Shown in pieces: positions 31,809-41,203 of a stretch of 64,000 bases of DNA. The stretch covers positions 1 through 64,000 of the forward strand of contig JAEEWT010000005.1 in assembly GCA_016287755.1 (NCBI GenBank). Reading direction: 5' to 3'. The position numbers and the translations under genes are program-made. Every line of letters begins with the position of its first letter. Positions within the stretch are counted from its first letter, which is position 1. Source of the stretch: Prevotella sp. (GTDB lineage: Bacteria; Bacteroidota; Bacteroidia; Bacteroidales; Bacteroidaceae). Under the pieces are notes generated by a model that saw only the letters and a program-made list of their open reading frames with translations, made no database searches and was not told where the DNA came from.

Positions 31809-31822
31809 GCAAAATTACAAAA

Positions 31823-32272
31823 ATGTATCGATTAAACCTACCATCCTACGAAATAAAAATTGCAGAAAGGCAAGGAAAGCGCATGATTTTCGACGTCCTG
31901 CGCCGGAAATACGTTGCCCTGACGCCTGAGGAGTGGGTGCGCCAGCATTTCGTGCACTACCTCATCGAGCACAAGCAGTATCCCCAAGGACTGCTGGCCA
32001 ATGAGGTGCAGCTGCAGGTAGGTGACAAGTCGTTACGCTGCGACACCTTATTATATACTAAGGAGACGAAGCCCAGAATGATCATCGAATACAAAGCCCC
32101 CACCGTTGCCCTCAGTCAGAAGGTGTTCGACCAGATTACCGTATACAACTACCTGTTGCATGTTGACTACCTGATTGTGTCCAACGGTATGCAGCACATC
32201 TGCTGTCGCCTGGATCACGAACACCAACAATACACCTATCTGGAAGATATTCCCATGTATCAAGACCTATAG
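31823..32272 (+). CDS. HsdR-N-type restriction endonuclease-like domain protein
   Basis: 149 residues from ATG 31823 (MYRLNLPSYEIKI). Single-domain protein: TPEEWVRQHFVHYLI, PQGLLANEVQLQVGDKSLRCDTLLY, then KPRMIIEYKAPTVALSQKVFDQI, which together give the PD-(D/E)xK core (D...E-x-K). This is the HSDR_N_2 type found alone beside holA in many Bacteroidota (from memory). No restriction-modification partner is nearby. Role unknown, perhaps DNA repair. Confidence 0.75.
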   Translation: MYRLNLPSYEIKIAERQGKRMIFDVLRRKYVALTPEEWVRQHFVHYLIEHKQYPQGLLANEVQLQVGDKSLRCDTLLYTKETKPRMIIEYKAPTVALSQKVFDQITVYNYLLHVDYLIVSNGMQHICCRLDHEHQQYTYLEDIPMYQDL

Positions 32273-32673
32273 GTTTTCTCCCTTTATGCCCTCTTTGATG
32301 TATCCCTCACTATCCATGATATATCAAATAGTATCTCAAATGTATCCATGATACAAAACTGGAGGAATATAATACATGTCCAGGACGTTTTTTCCATTTA
32401 TTATCCATATCTTTGCAATGGAAAAAATGATAACGAGAGTTTTGTCAGTTTTGTTAGGTTTTTGTTTAGTAATGCTTCTATTTATATGAACCAATTACGT
32501 AACTACAATAGTTTAGATAGAACAAGTACATAGATTAGTTGAAGTTAGATGTTTTATTCAAAGGGGTTCGAGATGGACCGTAGTTGTTTAAGATTACTAA
32601 CAAAGAAGTGAGAGGATGAGCCACAAGCACATCCTCTCTCTCATTATATACCTTTCAAAACGCTTATGATGGA
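32273..32673. other. intergenic region between the nuclease-domain gene and the large helicase gene
   Basis: Holds duplicated ATCCATGATA words (~32311 and ~32345), a -7 element TATCTTTG (32408-32415) and, directly after it, a 23-codon frame at 32418-32489 beginning MEKMITRVLSVLLGFC, hydrophobic like a lone signal or membrane peptide. AGAGGATG/CATCCTCT (32611-32618 and 32630-32637) is a possible minus-strand terminator for the helicase gene. Confidence 0.45.
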
Positions 32674-35600
32674 TTATTCCTTGATGGTCACCACGTCGTC
32701 GGAAACCGTCACCTTATCTTTTTGCTGCAATTTTGCTACTGCCAGTTCCACGGCACGATCGATGCGTTTTGTACGACGAGTGAATCCCAGCAGTTTGACC
32801 GTCAGTCGTTTCAGGTCATCCATCGGAATGGAAACAGCTCCTTTCACATTATAGAGTACTGCCTTTTGCACCTCTTCCGAAGGAATCTCATCGATATCCT
32901 TATGTTCATAGCGCCACGGCAGTCTGTACTCCTCCTTCTTCTCCATGACCATTCCTTTCAGCGTGAACGCCTGCGAGGCGATTTTCTTCGCCTCTTCAGA
33001 TGCAGCCGCCTCCTGCTTGACATTGTTCTTGATGTCATCCAGTCGTTTCAGCAGACGGTCGATGACCTGCTGGTGGTTTCCATACCAGTCAACCGCCCAC
33101 ACCCGCATCACGTTCCAACCTAATCCTGTCAGCACCCCAGGCTGCACAATCTCACGGTCGCGAGTGGTCTTGGTATCATAGTAGTTTCGTCCGTCGCACA
33201 GAATACCCATCATATACTCATCCTTCTTCTCGGGGTTCAGCACCGCCAAGTCGATCTTAAACTGACTCCGGCCTACATGTGTCATCACCTCGTAGCCATG
33301 ACTGCGCAGTTCCTCTGCAATGATACGCACCAAGTCGTTCTCGGCCGCATCCTGCAGGTTATTGGCAGCCACCATACTCTGTGTCAGGTTCAGTGTACCC
33401 TTCCCTGCGAACTCAATGAAGCTCTTCAGTCCTTCCACGCCCTTTGCGCTGGAGCGTTTCAGGTCGATCTGCTCAGCCCGCAGCGTGGCAAAGACGATCA
33501 TCTCATAACGAGCACGACTCACGGCCACGTTCAGTCGGCGCTCACCGCCCTCATTGTTCAGCGGTCCGAAGTTCATCGACACCTTTCCATGCTTGTCAGG
33601 ACCGTATCCCACGCTGAACAAGATCACGTCGCGCTCATCACCCTGCACGTTCTCCAGGTTCTTGATGAAGATCGGTTCCTCGCACTGATAAGCCTTCTGC
33701 TCCAGCTCCGGATGCTTGGCCAGCTCGTCGATGAGGATATCCTCGATGAGGTTCTGCTGCACCTTACTGAAGCTCACAATACCAATGCTTCGCTTTGAGA
33801 GTTCAGGATCCTTCAGTCGTCTCACCACCTCATCCACAATGGCATGAGCCTCAGCGGGATTCGAGCGTGTATGCCCCTTGTCATACTCACCCTCTATCTG
33901 CACCAGACGCACCTTCGACTGCTGGTCGTCCACGCTGGGGAAGGTGCGCAGCTTACTGTCATAATACTGCAAATTCGAGAAGGCAATCAACGACTCATGC
34001 TTCGAGCGGTAGTGCCAAGACAAGTAATGACCGGGCATGGAGAGCGTGATACAGTCATCGAGGATACTGTCCATATCGTCGATCTCCACTTCATCCTCAT
34101 CCACCGACTGCGCCGTGAAGAAGCTTGTAGGCGGCATCTGCTTCGGGTCGCCTACACATATCAGCGCCTTACCACGGGCAATGGCACCGATGGCCTCGCT
34201 TGTAGGCATCTGCGACGCCTCATCGAAGATCACCAGGTCGAACTTCTCCCCTCCCATGTCGATATACTGCGCCACACTGATCGGACTCATCAGCATGCAC
34301 GGACAAAGCTTAGGCAGCAAGGTAGGAATCTGGTCGATGATCTTGCGGATACTGACGCCCCTACCGCCATTATTGATATTCCGTTTCAGGACGCCCATCT
34401 CAGAATTCGATACGGCAGCCAGCGTCTGCGAAGGAATCCGCGCTGCCAATCGGCAGTACAGTTCCTTCTTACTCAAATCCTGGAACGAGTAAGTAAGTTG
34501 TTTGTACTTATCCACCAGCTCCTCGAAAATCAGTCCGTTGAACTTCGCCAGCGACGGATCCTTATCCACAATATCCATCGTAAGCAGGTGATAGACCGTC
34601 TTCTGGAACGCCTGCGACGTTTGCTGAGCATCTGCATGCTGCTGCAGGATATGGTCGGGCACACTCTTCAATCCCTTGTCCTCCAAAGCCTGTTTGCGCT
34701 CAATCCACAAGCACCAGTCCTTGATCTCTCCCAGATGCGTCATCCAGGTGTCTATATGACTGGCTATCTCAGAATGGTAATTCTGTGTAGGCAAGTCGAA
34801 ATCCGTCAGTGGAAACATCTCCTCCTCCAATGCCAGGAGTTGTTGCAGTTGGGTGGAAACGGTGTTGAACGACTGACTGTAGCTTTGTCTGAACAGATCC
34901 CAGCTACCGCCCATGCGCTCCAGTAACTCATTGCGCACCTCCATCACGTTCCTATCATGCCGCTGGGCATAGTCCATCAGCATCTGCAGCAGTTGTGCAG
35001 CCCCCTTCAGCGAAGGCTCAATGATCTGCCATTTCTCTGCATCGCCCTTACCATCAGCCCCAAACAGCGCCGACAGCTGGTCCGATTCCTCCTTCACGCC
35101 ATTGCGCAGTTCTTGATAATGGGCAATGGTCTTAAGTAATTCGGGCACCTCGTCGAACTTTGCCCCTACACAGAACTGTCGTATCTGCTTCATGAAGCTC
35201 CGCTTGGCAAAGAACTTCGGTAGGAACCATTTTCCCATGATGTCTGTATGCCTGGCTGACAATGTCTTTGTATCAGCGGTAAGCGCATCCTCCTGACAAG
35301 AGGATAGCAGACTGGCTTTCACGCTGTCGCGTTCCTTACCCATCTCCAAGGCCTTAATCAGCGCCTCATATCGCTGTCGGTTGGCCGCTATGTTCAGCAT
35401 GTCGGCCGTCATCACCGGAGTCTGCTCCATCATCTTCCCCATGGCATCAGCCATCAGGATATCCCGGTCGTTTGTCCCCACAGCAATGGGTAATCGCGGC
35501 AGTATAGCTGTCAGCTGGTCGTAATCGTTCTTGTAGTCTATCAGCAGCGAACGCAGTCGTGCTACATCCTCCTCACGGAACGTCTTGGGTTCCAAGCCGT

Positions 35601-38175
35601 TCAACGCATTCTCGGCGGGATGCCCTGTAATCTTGAACACGGTGGCCAGACTTTCTATCTCTTCCACCCACTCACTGAGTTTCTCTTTGTTGATCTCGCT
35701 GACAGGCGGCAGCACCCCTTTCATCTCCTCCTCGCTGATGACCAGATGGCGCGAAATGCAGTCGTAGAGTGAAAAACCTGATGACTGCTTCCTGTGCAAG
35801 TTCTCTATATAGGTAATCAGCTGCTGCCTATGAGCATACAGCTTTTCCGACGTCGCCTTATATTCCTCTGGTTCCTTGATATGCACCACGTCGAGCGCTT
35901 TCTGCATCTGCGTCAGGAAGTGCGTCTTGGTCACCTTATTAGAATGGAGCTCCAGGCAGAACGGATCCAGTCCGATCTTCGTGAGACGTTTCTGCACCAC
36001 CTCCAGCGCCGCCATCTTCTCGGCCACGAAAAGCACCCGTTTGTTCTGATAGAGCGCATTGGCAATCATGTTCGTAATGGTCTGACTCTTTCCTGTGCCC
36101 GGAGGACCGTATAGGATGAAGCTCTTGCCGCGCCCGCTCTCGATGACCGCCTCCAGCTGCGAGGAGTCCACGTCGATGGGAATGCAATAATCCGACGGCT
36201 GACTCTTCTTGTCTGCCTCTCTCGCATCCGCCACCTGGTCAAGGTCCTTCAAGGTTACCCGCCCTTCCATCAGACTCTTCACCACGTCGTTCTCCTTCAG
36301 TATCTTTGCATTGTTGTGTATGTCGTTCCACATCACGAACTTGTTGAACGAGAAAAGACCTAACAACGATTCCTCCATCACGTTCCAGCGGTGCATGTTC
36401 TTCACCCCTTCGCGAACGGTGGCAAGAATACGTTTCACATCCACGCCATGGTCGTCTGTGGGAAGGGGATCCAGAACACCCAGATTGATCTTGAATTGCT
36501 GTTTCAGCAGCTCTATCAGGGTAGTATTGATGATGGTTTCTTCGTCACGGGTTCGGATGACGTAGTTCGTACCCGATTTCCTCAGGATATCCACCGGCAT
36601 CAGCAGTACCGGGGCATAGCGGGCCATGATACTCTTGTCGTTCTCGTACCATTTCAGCATACCGATGGCGAGGAACAGTGTGTTCGCACCATTCTCTTCC
36701 AACGAGTTCCTGGAGGCGCGGTAAACGAACTTCATGGCTGTAGCCAGCTCCGTCTCACTGAGATACGACACCAGTCGGTGATTCCCCTTCACCTCCTCGC
36801 TCACCATTTCCTTCAGGTCGGAAGCCTGCAGATGTGAGTCGTAGATGCTACCCTCCACAGGATCTATCTGTTTCTTGGGATAAGGCAGCACGGTATAGTC
36901 CTCTCCTGCCTGCAAATGGTCTTCCAGCAGGTCGATGTCGAACGATACGAAGGGAATCACCCTGCGCCCCACCTTACAGTTAATGAGGTTATTACGCAGG
37001 GAGAAATCCAACAGTTTCCGTTCCCAGATGGTCTGTTTGGTAATCTCGGTCTCAGGTGTATCCAAATGGAGCGCATAGTGGTCGGGCATACGGATGGTCG
37101 TAGTAGCATTCTCGTGCTCCACCCCGTCGTTCGGCAGCACCCACTTGTTCCCGTTCTGGATTCGCTGGGGCAACGGACGGATTCCTCCCAACCGACAGCG
37201 ATGAACATCCACGAAATACACAAACGAACGCTCGTCATGTATCTTCTGAGAAGCCTGTCCAACCGCATCGTCAAAGGTAACAGCCCCCGACATGGTCATG
37301 CAGGTGGTTTCCACCAACACCACATTATTGATACCGTCGGCCATCTGTTTCAGCAGATACGAGCTGTCGTCGCATACCTCCTGATGATAGAAGGTCTCAT
37401 CAAGCCAGGCTCCTATAAAGGCATGACCGCGCATCATGACGATGATGGGGAACACGCCGATGGATTCCAGACAGGAGGCGAAGAGCAGAGAGGTATCCAG
37501 ACAAGTGCCTAATTTCTCTGTCAGCACCTTGTCGGCCAAACGAACCCGCTGACCGCTCGTCTCAAAGCTTGCCGGGGGTTCACAATAGCTGATGGATTCT
37601 GAACGCAAGGCTTCATAGATCGCGGCCACCTGCAAGCGCACGCGGTTTCTATCCTGTGTCTGATAAGCATCCAGCGAGGAGCTGCCCGTCCACTTCTCCA
37701 TGAACTGCGAGGCTTTGCTACCTACACGCGACAACAGCGGATGGTTGGGTGTGACGAACGAGGCGAGCAGCTGAGGCATCACATTGTTTCCCGGCCATTG
37801 GTCGAAAGGCAGCAGACTGATGTCGTATTCTTCCTGTAACACCTCTTCATCGGCCACGCTCACACTTACGGAGAACTTCGTCTGTATGCTCTCAGTACTA
37901 TTCACCAAGGCATTCAGTTCAGGCTCAATCTTGAGATTGTCCAGCTGTATGCGCTGTCCCTGCGGGATAAAGTCGAGCATCACCTCGTGTGGTTTTATCT
38001 GCTCTCCCCTCACGCCTACCCTTACCTGCCGCCAGTCGGTAGTGTCTTCATTCTCCACCACGCACTGAATGCAGGTTGCCACGCCATTACGCAACATAGC
38101 ATAGTTCACACACGGCAAATAGTCGAACAACAACTTGCCGCAGCGTTTCCCGTTTCTCAATATCTCGCCTTTCAT
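32674..38175 (-). CDS. giant DUF4011-type superfamily 1 helicase with nuclease and DUF3320-like domains
   Basis: 1833 residues. In order: an N-terminal beta-rich region; a transglutaminase-like segment with EKLGTCLDTSLLFASCLESIG (~220-240) and GHAFIGAWLDE; a DUF4011-type block (KLLDFSLRNNLINCK, ~390); SF1 helicase motif I LYGPPGTGKSQTITNMI (~685-705), a long helical insertion (~770-1190), motif II LVIFDEASQMPTSEAIGA (~1312), motif III VGDPKQMPPTSFF, and motifs V/VI ENVQGDERDVILFS and LNVAVSRARYEMIVFATLR (~1545). After these come a Vsr/DUF559-like nuclease fold (KIDLAVL...MMGILCDGRNYYD, ~1640-1665) and a C-terminal DUF3320-like domain (PSEEVQKAVLYNVKGAVS). A single-gene DNA- or RNA-processing machine, often in accessory regions and a plausible defence protein. 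Confidence 0.85.
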   Translation of the reverse strand: MKGEILRNGKRCGKLLFDYLPCVNYAMLRNGVATCIQCVVENEDTTDWRQVRVGVRGEQIKPHEVMLDFIPQGQRIQLDNLKIEPELNALVNSTESIQTKFSVSVSVADEEVLQEEYDISLLPFDQWPGNNVMPQLLASFVTPNHPLLSRVGSKASQFMEKWTGSSSLDAYQTQDRNRVRLQVAAIYEALRSESISYCEPPASFETSGQRVRLADKVLTEKLGTCLDTSLLFASCLESIGVFPIIVMMRGHAFIGAWLDETFYHQEVCDDSSYLLKQMADGINNVVLVETTCMTMSGAVTFDDAVGQASQKIHDERSFVYFVDVHRCRLGGIRPLPQRIQNGNKWVLPNDGVEHENATTTIRMPDHYALHLDTPETEITKQTIWERKLLDFSLRNNLINCKVGRRVIPFVSFDIDLLEDHLQAGEDYTVLPYPKKQIDPVEGSIYDSHLQASDLKEMVSEEVKGNHRLVSYLSETELATAMKFVYRASRNSLEENGANTLFLAIGMLKWYENDKSIMARYAPVLLMPVDILRKSGTNYVIRTRDEETIINTTLIELLKQQFKINLGVLDPLPTDDHGVDVKRILATVREGVKNMHRWNVMEESLLGLFSFNKFVMWNDIHNNAKILKENDVVKSLMEGRVTLKDLDQVADAREADKKSQPSDYCIPIDVDSSQLEAVIESGRGKSFILYGPPGTGKSQTITNMIANALYQNKRVLFVAEKMAALEVVQKRLTKIGLDPFCLELHSNKVTKTHFLTQMQKALDVVHIKEPEEYKATSEKLYAHRQQLITYIENLHRKQSSGFSLYDCISRHLVISEEEMKGVLPPVSEINKEKLSEWVEEIESLATVFKITGHPAENALNGLEPKTFREEDVARLRSLLIDYKNDYDQLTAILPRLPIAVGTNDRDILMADAMGKMMEQTPVMTADMLNIAANRQRYEALIKALEMGKERDSVKASLLSSCQEDALTADTKTLSARHTDIMGKWFLPKFFAKRSFMKQIRQFCVGAKFDEVPELLKTIAHYQELRNGVKEESDQLSALFGADGKGDAEKWQIIEPSLKGAAQLLQMLMDYAQRHDRNVMEVRNELLERMGGSWDLFRQSYSQSFNTVSTQLQQLLALEEEMFPLTDFDLPTQNYHSEIASHIDTWMTHLGEIKDWCLWIERKQALEDKGLKSVPDHILQQHADAQQTSQAFQKTVYHLLTMDIVDKDPSLAKFNGLIFEELVDKYKQLTYSFQDLSKKELYCRLAARIPSQTLAAVSNSEMGVLKRNINNGGRGVSIRKIIDQIPTLLPKLCPCMLMSPISVAQYIDMGGEKFDLVIFDEASQMPTSEAIGAIARGKALICVGDPKQMPPTSFFTAQSVDEDEVEIDDMDSILDDCITLSMPGHYLSWHYRSKHESLIAFSNLQYYDSKLRTFPSVDDQQSKVRLVQIEGEYDKGHTRSNPAEAHAIVDEVVRRLKDPELSKRSIGIVSFSKVQQNLIEDILIDELAKHPELEQKAYQCEEPIFIKNLENVQGDERDVILFSVGYGPDKHGKVSMNFGPLNNEGGERRLNVAVSRARYEMIVFATLRAEQIDLKRSSAKGVEGLKSFIEFAGKGTLNLTQSMVAANNLQDAAENDLVRIIAEELRSHGYEVMTHVGRSQFKIDLAVLNPEKKDEYMMGILCDGRNYYDTKTTRDREIVQPGVLTGLGWNVMRVWAVDWYGNHQQVIDRLLKRLDDIKNNVKQEAAASEEAKKIASQAFTLKGMVMEKKEEYRLPWRYEHKDIDEIPSEEVQKAVLYNVKGAVSIPMDDLKRLTVKLLGFTRRTKRIDRAVELAVAKLQQKDKVTVSDDVVTIKE

Positions 38176-38289
38176 ATGTCTTTCAGCTGTTGATTACTAA
38201 AACAGTTACAAAAATAGGAAGAATAATTGGAATAGCCGATATAAAGTATGTTAAAAGCGAATTATCGTATCATTCATCTTCACAAAAAA

Positions 38290-38312
38290 GCCCCCTCCAT
38301 GAGAGAGGGGGC
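38290..38312 (-). terminator. terminator of the GH43 operon
   Basis: Minus strand GCCCCCTC (38312-38305), loop, GAGGGGGC (38297-38290), then a run of six T (38289-38284). It ends the polysaccharide utilisation operon. Confidence 0.88.
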
Positions 38313-38337
38313 AGGAGATAATATCCATGAACTTGAG

Positions 38338-39387
38338 TTATTGTAATTCCGGCCAGTTATCTTCCGTCCAGCGGATGGGACGTTGAATCAACACCGATGC
38401 GCCCTGTTGGGCAACACTGTAGCCATGACAAATGAAGATGTCTTGGTTGTCAAGGTGATACACGGCGCAATGACCGGCAGCCTCATAGGTGGTCTTGTCG
38501 CCTTCGAGGAAGATGTTACCACCGCCATAGCGCATGTCGATACCCTTACGGTCGAGGTATGGACCGTCTACAGATTTGCTGCGCCCTACAGCCACCCGGT
38601 AGTTACTCTTGGAACCCTGACAACAATAATCCCACGACACAAACAGATAGTACCAACCATTGTGCTTGAAGATAAACGGAGCCTCAATGGCATTTGGTCC
38701 CGCGAAATCGGATGTAGGATTCTTGGGAGGATTCGGATTGATGGGCAGAGCAGCCTTGGCCGTCGAGTTATTCAAATTATACCGACGGGCAATGGTGCGT
38801 GGTTTCTCTCCCTTGGCGATATGCATGGTTGTATCCAGGCGTGCCAGTTGAATACCATCCCAGAACGAGCCCCAGACAAGCCACGGCTGATCCTGATCGT
38901 CGATGACGAAGTTAGGATCGATGGCGTTCCAGTTGTCACGATTCTCGCGGGAAGTAACAATACAACCCTCGTCGTTCCAGATGGGATAAGATAGTGAACG
39001 GGCAGACAGTAGACCGATGGCCGAACCGTTCCTGCCGAAGGTGGAGCAGCTATAGGCCATCCACCAACGACCACGCCAGCGGATGATATCGGGAGCCCAA
39101 ACATGTTGTGTGAACCCCGGTACTGAGTCGTGCGCCCACTGAGGGATAACCGTCATTACCGGCTCCCTCAAGACGGTCCACGATTGACGATCCTTCGATG
39201 TCATCTGCTGAATGCCCATTCCTGTAGCAAATAAATAATAAGTACTATCTTCGTAGGCCATGACGGGGTCATGAACCATTGGCGTGTCCGTGGTAAAGGA
39301 CAAACTCCTCCTGGGATGCTGTTGCCCCTGCACCGTAACCGTGGTGCCTAAGACGAACAGCATCAGCGTTATAACTGATGTCCTCAT
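38338..39387 (-). CDS. GH43-family endo-arabinanase-like glycoside hydrolase
   Basis: 349 residues with signal peptide (MRTSVITLMLFVLGTTVTVQG). Five-bladed propeller glycosidase with the three GH43 acidic residues: Asp40 in MVHDPVMAYED, Asp157 in WNAIDPNFVIDD and Glu235 in NAIEAPFIF. The segments VWAPDIIRWRGRWWMAYS and GSFWDGIQLA are those of the arabinanase subfamilies (GH43_4/5-like). Expected to cut alpha-1,5-linked arabinan. It follows a second GH43 gene after 4 bases and ends the locus. Confidence 0.88.
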   Translation of the reverse strand: MRTSVITLMLFVLGTTVTVQGQQHPRRSLSFTTDTPMVHDPVMAYEDSTYYLFATGMGIQQMTSKDRQSWTVLREPVMTVIPQWAHDSVPGFTQHVWAPDIIRWRGRWWMAYSCSTFGRNGSAIGLLSARSLSYPIWNDEGCIVTSRENRDNWNAIDPNFVIDDQDQPWLVWGSFWDGIQLARLDTTMHIAKGEKPRTIARRYNLNNSTAKAALPINPNPPKNPTSDFAGPNAIEAPFIFKHNGWYYLFVSWDYCCQGSKSNYRVAVGRSKSVDGPYLDRKGIDMRYGGGNIFLEGDKTTYEAAGHCAVYHLDNQDIFICHGYSVAQQGASVLIQRPIRWTEDNWPELQ

Positions 39388-39391
39388 ATGA

Positions 39392-41176
39392 TTATTTAGC
39401 TATGTATTTCTTACCGTTTCGGATGATGAATCCTTTAGAATTGTTGTTTACGCGACGACCTTGGAGATCGTAGGTTGGGAGTTGAGAGTTGATAGTTGAT
39501 AGTTGATAGTTATCATCAACAGTCACTCCAACGATGCCCGTGGCCGTTTCGGTTTGGTAGCCCCAGGCGGTCTCGCCAGTATTGGCCGCCACAGCAGTGA
39601 ATGCAGCCACCTTCGTGTCGGTAGATTCCAAGGTCTGCTCCACCATCACACCATGATAATAGGTATTACCTATCTTCAAAGTGACGTAGGATGTGCCCTC
39701 CTCTACCTTCCACGTTCCTGTTGTAGCCCCTGCTATGGTGCCATCCGTCTTGAGTTCGATGTCAACAGGCTCAGCTATCTCTTTCTTGGTATGATCCAAC
39801 TTGTAGCGATGAATCAGCAACTTGTACTTACCCGCAATACGGTCGGTAGCAATCTGCTGGGTAGTAGCAATATCGGCATTCGTCACCTGCTCGCCCGTAT
39901 ATTCAAAGGGAGCAGCCACCAGCCATCCGTTCTTGCTCTGGAACACCTGATGGACACGCACCTGATGAGCCTCACCCCAGTTCTGGAAACGGGTGTGATA
40001 AACCAGATACGTACGACCGTCTTCAGCGGCGATGATGGAGTTATGACCTTGCGACCGCTCGCCAAGGTTTCCTCTTGCCGTGCTTCCCCACGAGGTATAA
40101 GCACCGAAGATGTTGACACCGCGGTTGTTATCGTTCTCCTTCGCACCGAAGTTCAGCAGATACGAGGTGAATACAGCACTGTTGTTTCGCGAATCGATAT
40201 AGGGTCCGTCGGGATTCTCCGAGCGGAACACACGCATCTGGTAACCACCGTTGTTATATTCGTTTGCCACACCACCGGCAGCCAGTCCGCCATAGGTAAC
40301 AAACAGGTAGTAATAACCACCAATATACTCGATGTAGCTGGCCTCGCCCGATACATAGTATCCACCTGCAATCTTCTTACCGAAGTAAGGATCGATGGTA
40401 ATACCGTCGCCCGAGCCAGTCAGGGGATATTCTACATCATAGTCGCGCAATCCTGTATTCTCATCGAGTTCCAGCATCCAGATACCACCGCTCCATGAGC
40501 CGTACGACATCCACAGCTTACCCTGCTCATCGTAGAACACACAGGGGTCGATACAGTTCGGATAGCGATTGCCCCATCTGTTGCCCACAGCGTAGCGCTC
40601 AGGCAGAGACGACTGTGTGCCGATAACCAGCTCCAGGTCGGAATCCTTATAGGCGCTACCGGTATGGAAACCACTCATCACCACCGGGGCCTGATACAGA
40701 TAAGGTCCTTCGATGTTATCAGCCGTGAGCAGGATGATGCTGGAATACCAGTTATCGCCATTGACGCTCAGGTACATGCACCATTTATTCAAGACCTTGT
40801 TCCATATCACATCGGGCGCCCACATGTTTCCATCGACATTGTAGCCCGCATTGCCTCGCTTCGACCAATTAAAAGCATTGAAGTTGAAGTCGTACTCTAC
40901 TCCACCCTTCTTGATCTTTGTTACCTGCGGTGTGGTGAAGGCGGCGCTGTTGGCTGCATTGTTACTGGAAGTTGTAGCCCAAGGAGCCTGAAAAGCCGAC
41001 CAGCTCATCAAGTCGGCTGTCTTGGCAGCAGCCCGATGGGAACCGAAGATGTAGTACGTCTGGGACACTGGTTCCCACACGATGCTCGGGTCATGCACGC
41101 TGACGCGATTCAGCATGTAGGCCAGTGCACTCATAGGAGCCAGTGCCGTCAGAAGTACAAAGATATACTTTCTCAT
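39392..41176 (-). CDS. GH43-family arabinanase with C-terminal beta domain and sorting-like tail
   Basis: About 594 residues from MRKYIFVLLTALAPMSALA (41176). GH43 propeller with VHDPSIVWEPVSQTYYIFGSH (catalytic Asp), WAPDVIWNKVLNKWCMYLS, RYPNCIDPCVFYDEQ and GEASYIEYIGGYYYLF (catalytic Glu), then a ~100-residue beta domain (IAGKYKLLIHRYKLDH...ATTGTWKVEEGTSYVTL) as in GH43 arabinan endo-1,5-arabinosidases. The last ~25 residues (TYDLQGRRVNN...GFIIRNGKKYI) resemble the short C-terminal anchor signal of Prevotella secreted proteins. Immediately before it, NYQLSTINSQLP is encoded by a short DNA repeat (39476-39521) that seems to have been inserted in frame. Confidence 0.88.
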   Translation of the reverse strand: MRKYIFVLLTALAPMSALAYMLNRVSVHDPSIVWEPVSQTYYIFGSHRAAAKTADLMSWSAFQAPWATTSSNNAANSAAFTTPQVTKIKKGGVEYDFNFNAFNWSKRGNAGYNVDGNMWAPDVIWNKVLNKWCMYLSVNGDNWYSSIILLTADNIEGPYLYQAPVVMSGFHTGSAYKDSDLELVIGTQSSLPERYAVGNRWGNRYPNCIDPCVFYDEQGKLWMSYGSWSGGIWMLELDENTGLRDYDVEYPLTGSGDGITIDPYFGKKIAGGYYVSGEASYIEYIGGYYYLFVTYGGLAAGGVANEYNNGGYQMRVFRSENPDGPYIDSRNNSAVFTSYLLNFGAKENDNNRGVNIFGAYTSWGSTARGNLGERSQGHNSIIAAEDGRTYLVYHTRFQNWGEAHQVRVHQVFQSKNGWLVAAPFEYTGEQVTNADIATTQQIATDRIAGKYKLLIHRYKLDHTKKEIAEPVDIELKTDGTIAGATTGTWKVEEGTSYVTLKIGNTYYHGVMVEQTLESTDTKVAAFTAVAANTGETAWGYQTETATGIVGVTVDDNYQLSTINSQLPTYDLQGRRVNNNSKGFIIRNGKKYIAK

Positions 41177-41203
41177 GATGCAATATGCATTATTCATTAT
41201 GCA
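41177..41203. repeat. short ATGAATAATGCAT repeats in the gene spacer
   Basis: The spacer and flanks (about 41170-41212) hold overlapping copies of CATTATTCATTATGCATTATTC, read on either strand as ATGAATAATGCATAATGAAT. It is one of several locus-specific short repeats at gene borders in this window. Confidence 0.5.

Noticed and set aside
32348..32533. 61-codon plus-strand frame in the spacer before the helicase gene
   Set aside because: No promoter or ribosome site at the right distance and no domain-like pattern; it overlaps the more plausible short hydrophobic frame.
32611..32637. AGAGGATG/CATCCTCT hairpin as a small RNA terminator
   Set aside because: No good promoter pairs with it on the plus strand and the T-run is poor; at most a weak terminator of the helicase gene.
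33844..34926. 360-codon open frame on the plus strand inside the large helicase gene
   Set aside because: Antisense shadow of a clearly coding gene with helicase motifs; its translation has no recognisable domain.
39503..40498. 331-codon plus-strand frame opposite the GH43 gene
   Set aside because: Shadow of the GH43 reading frame, with no start context or domain of its own.
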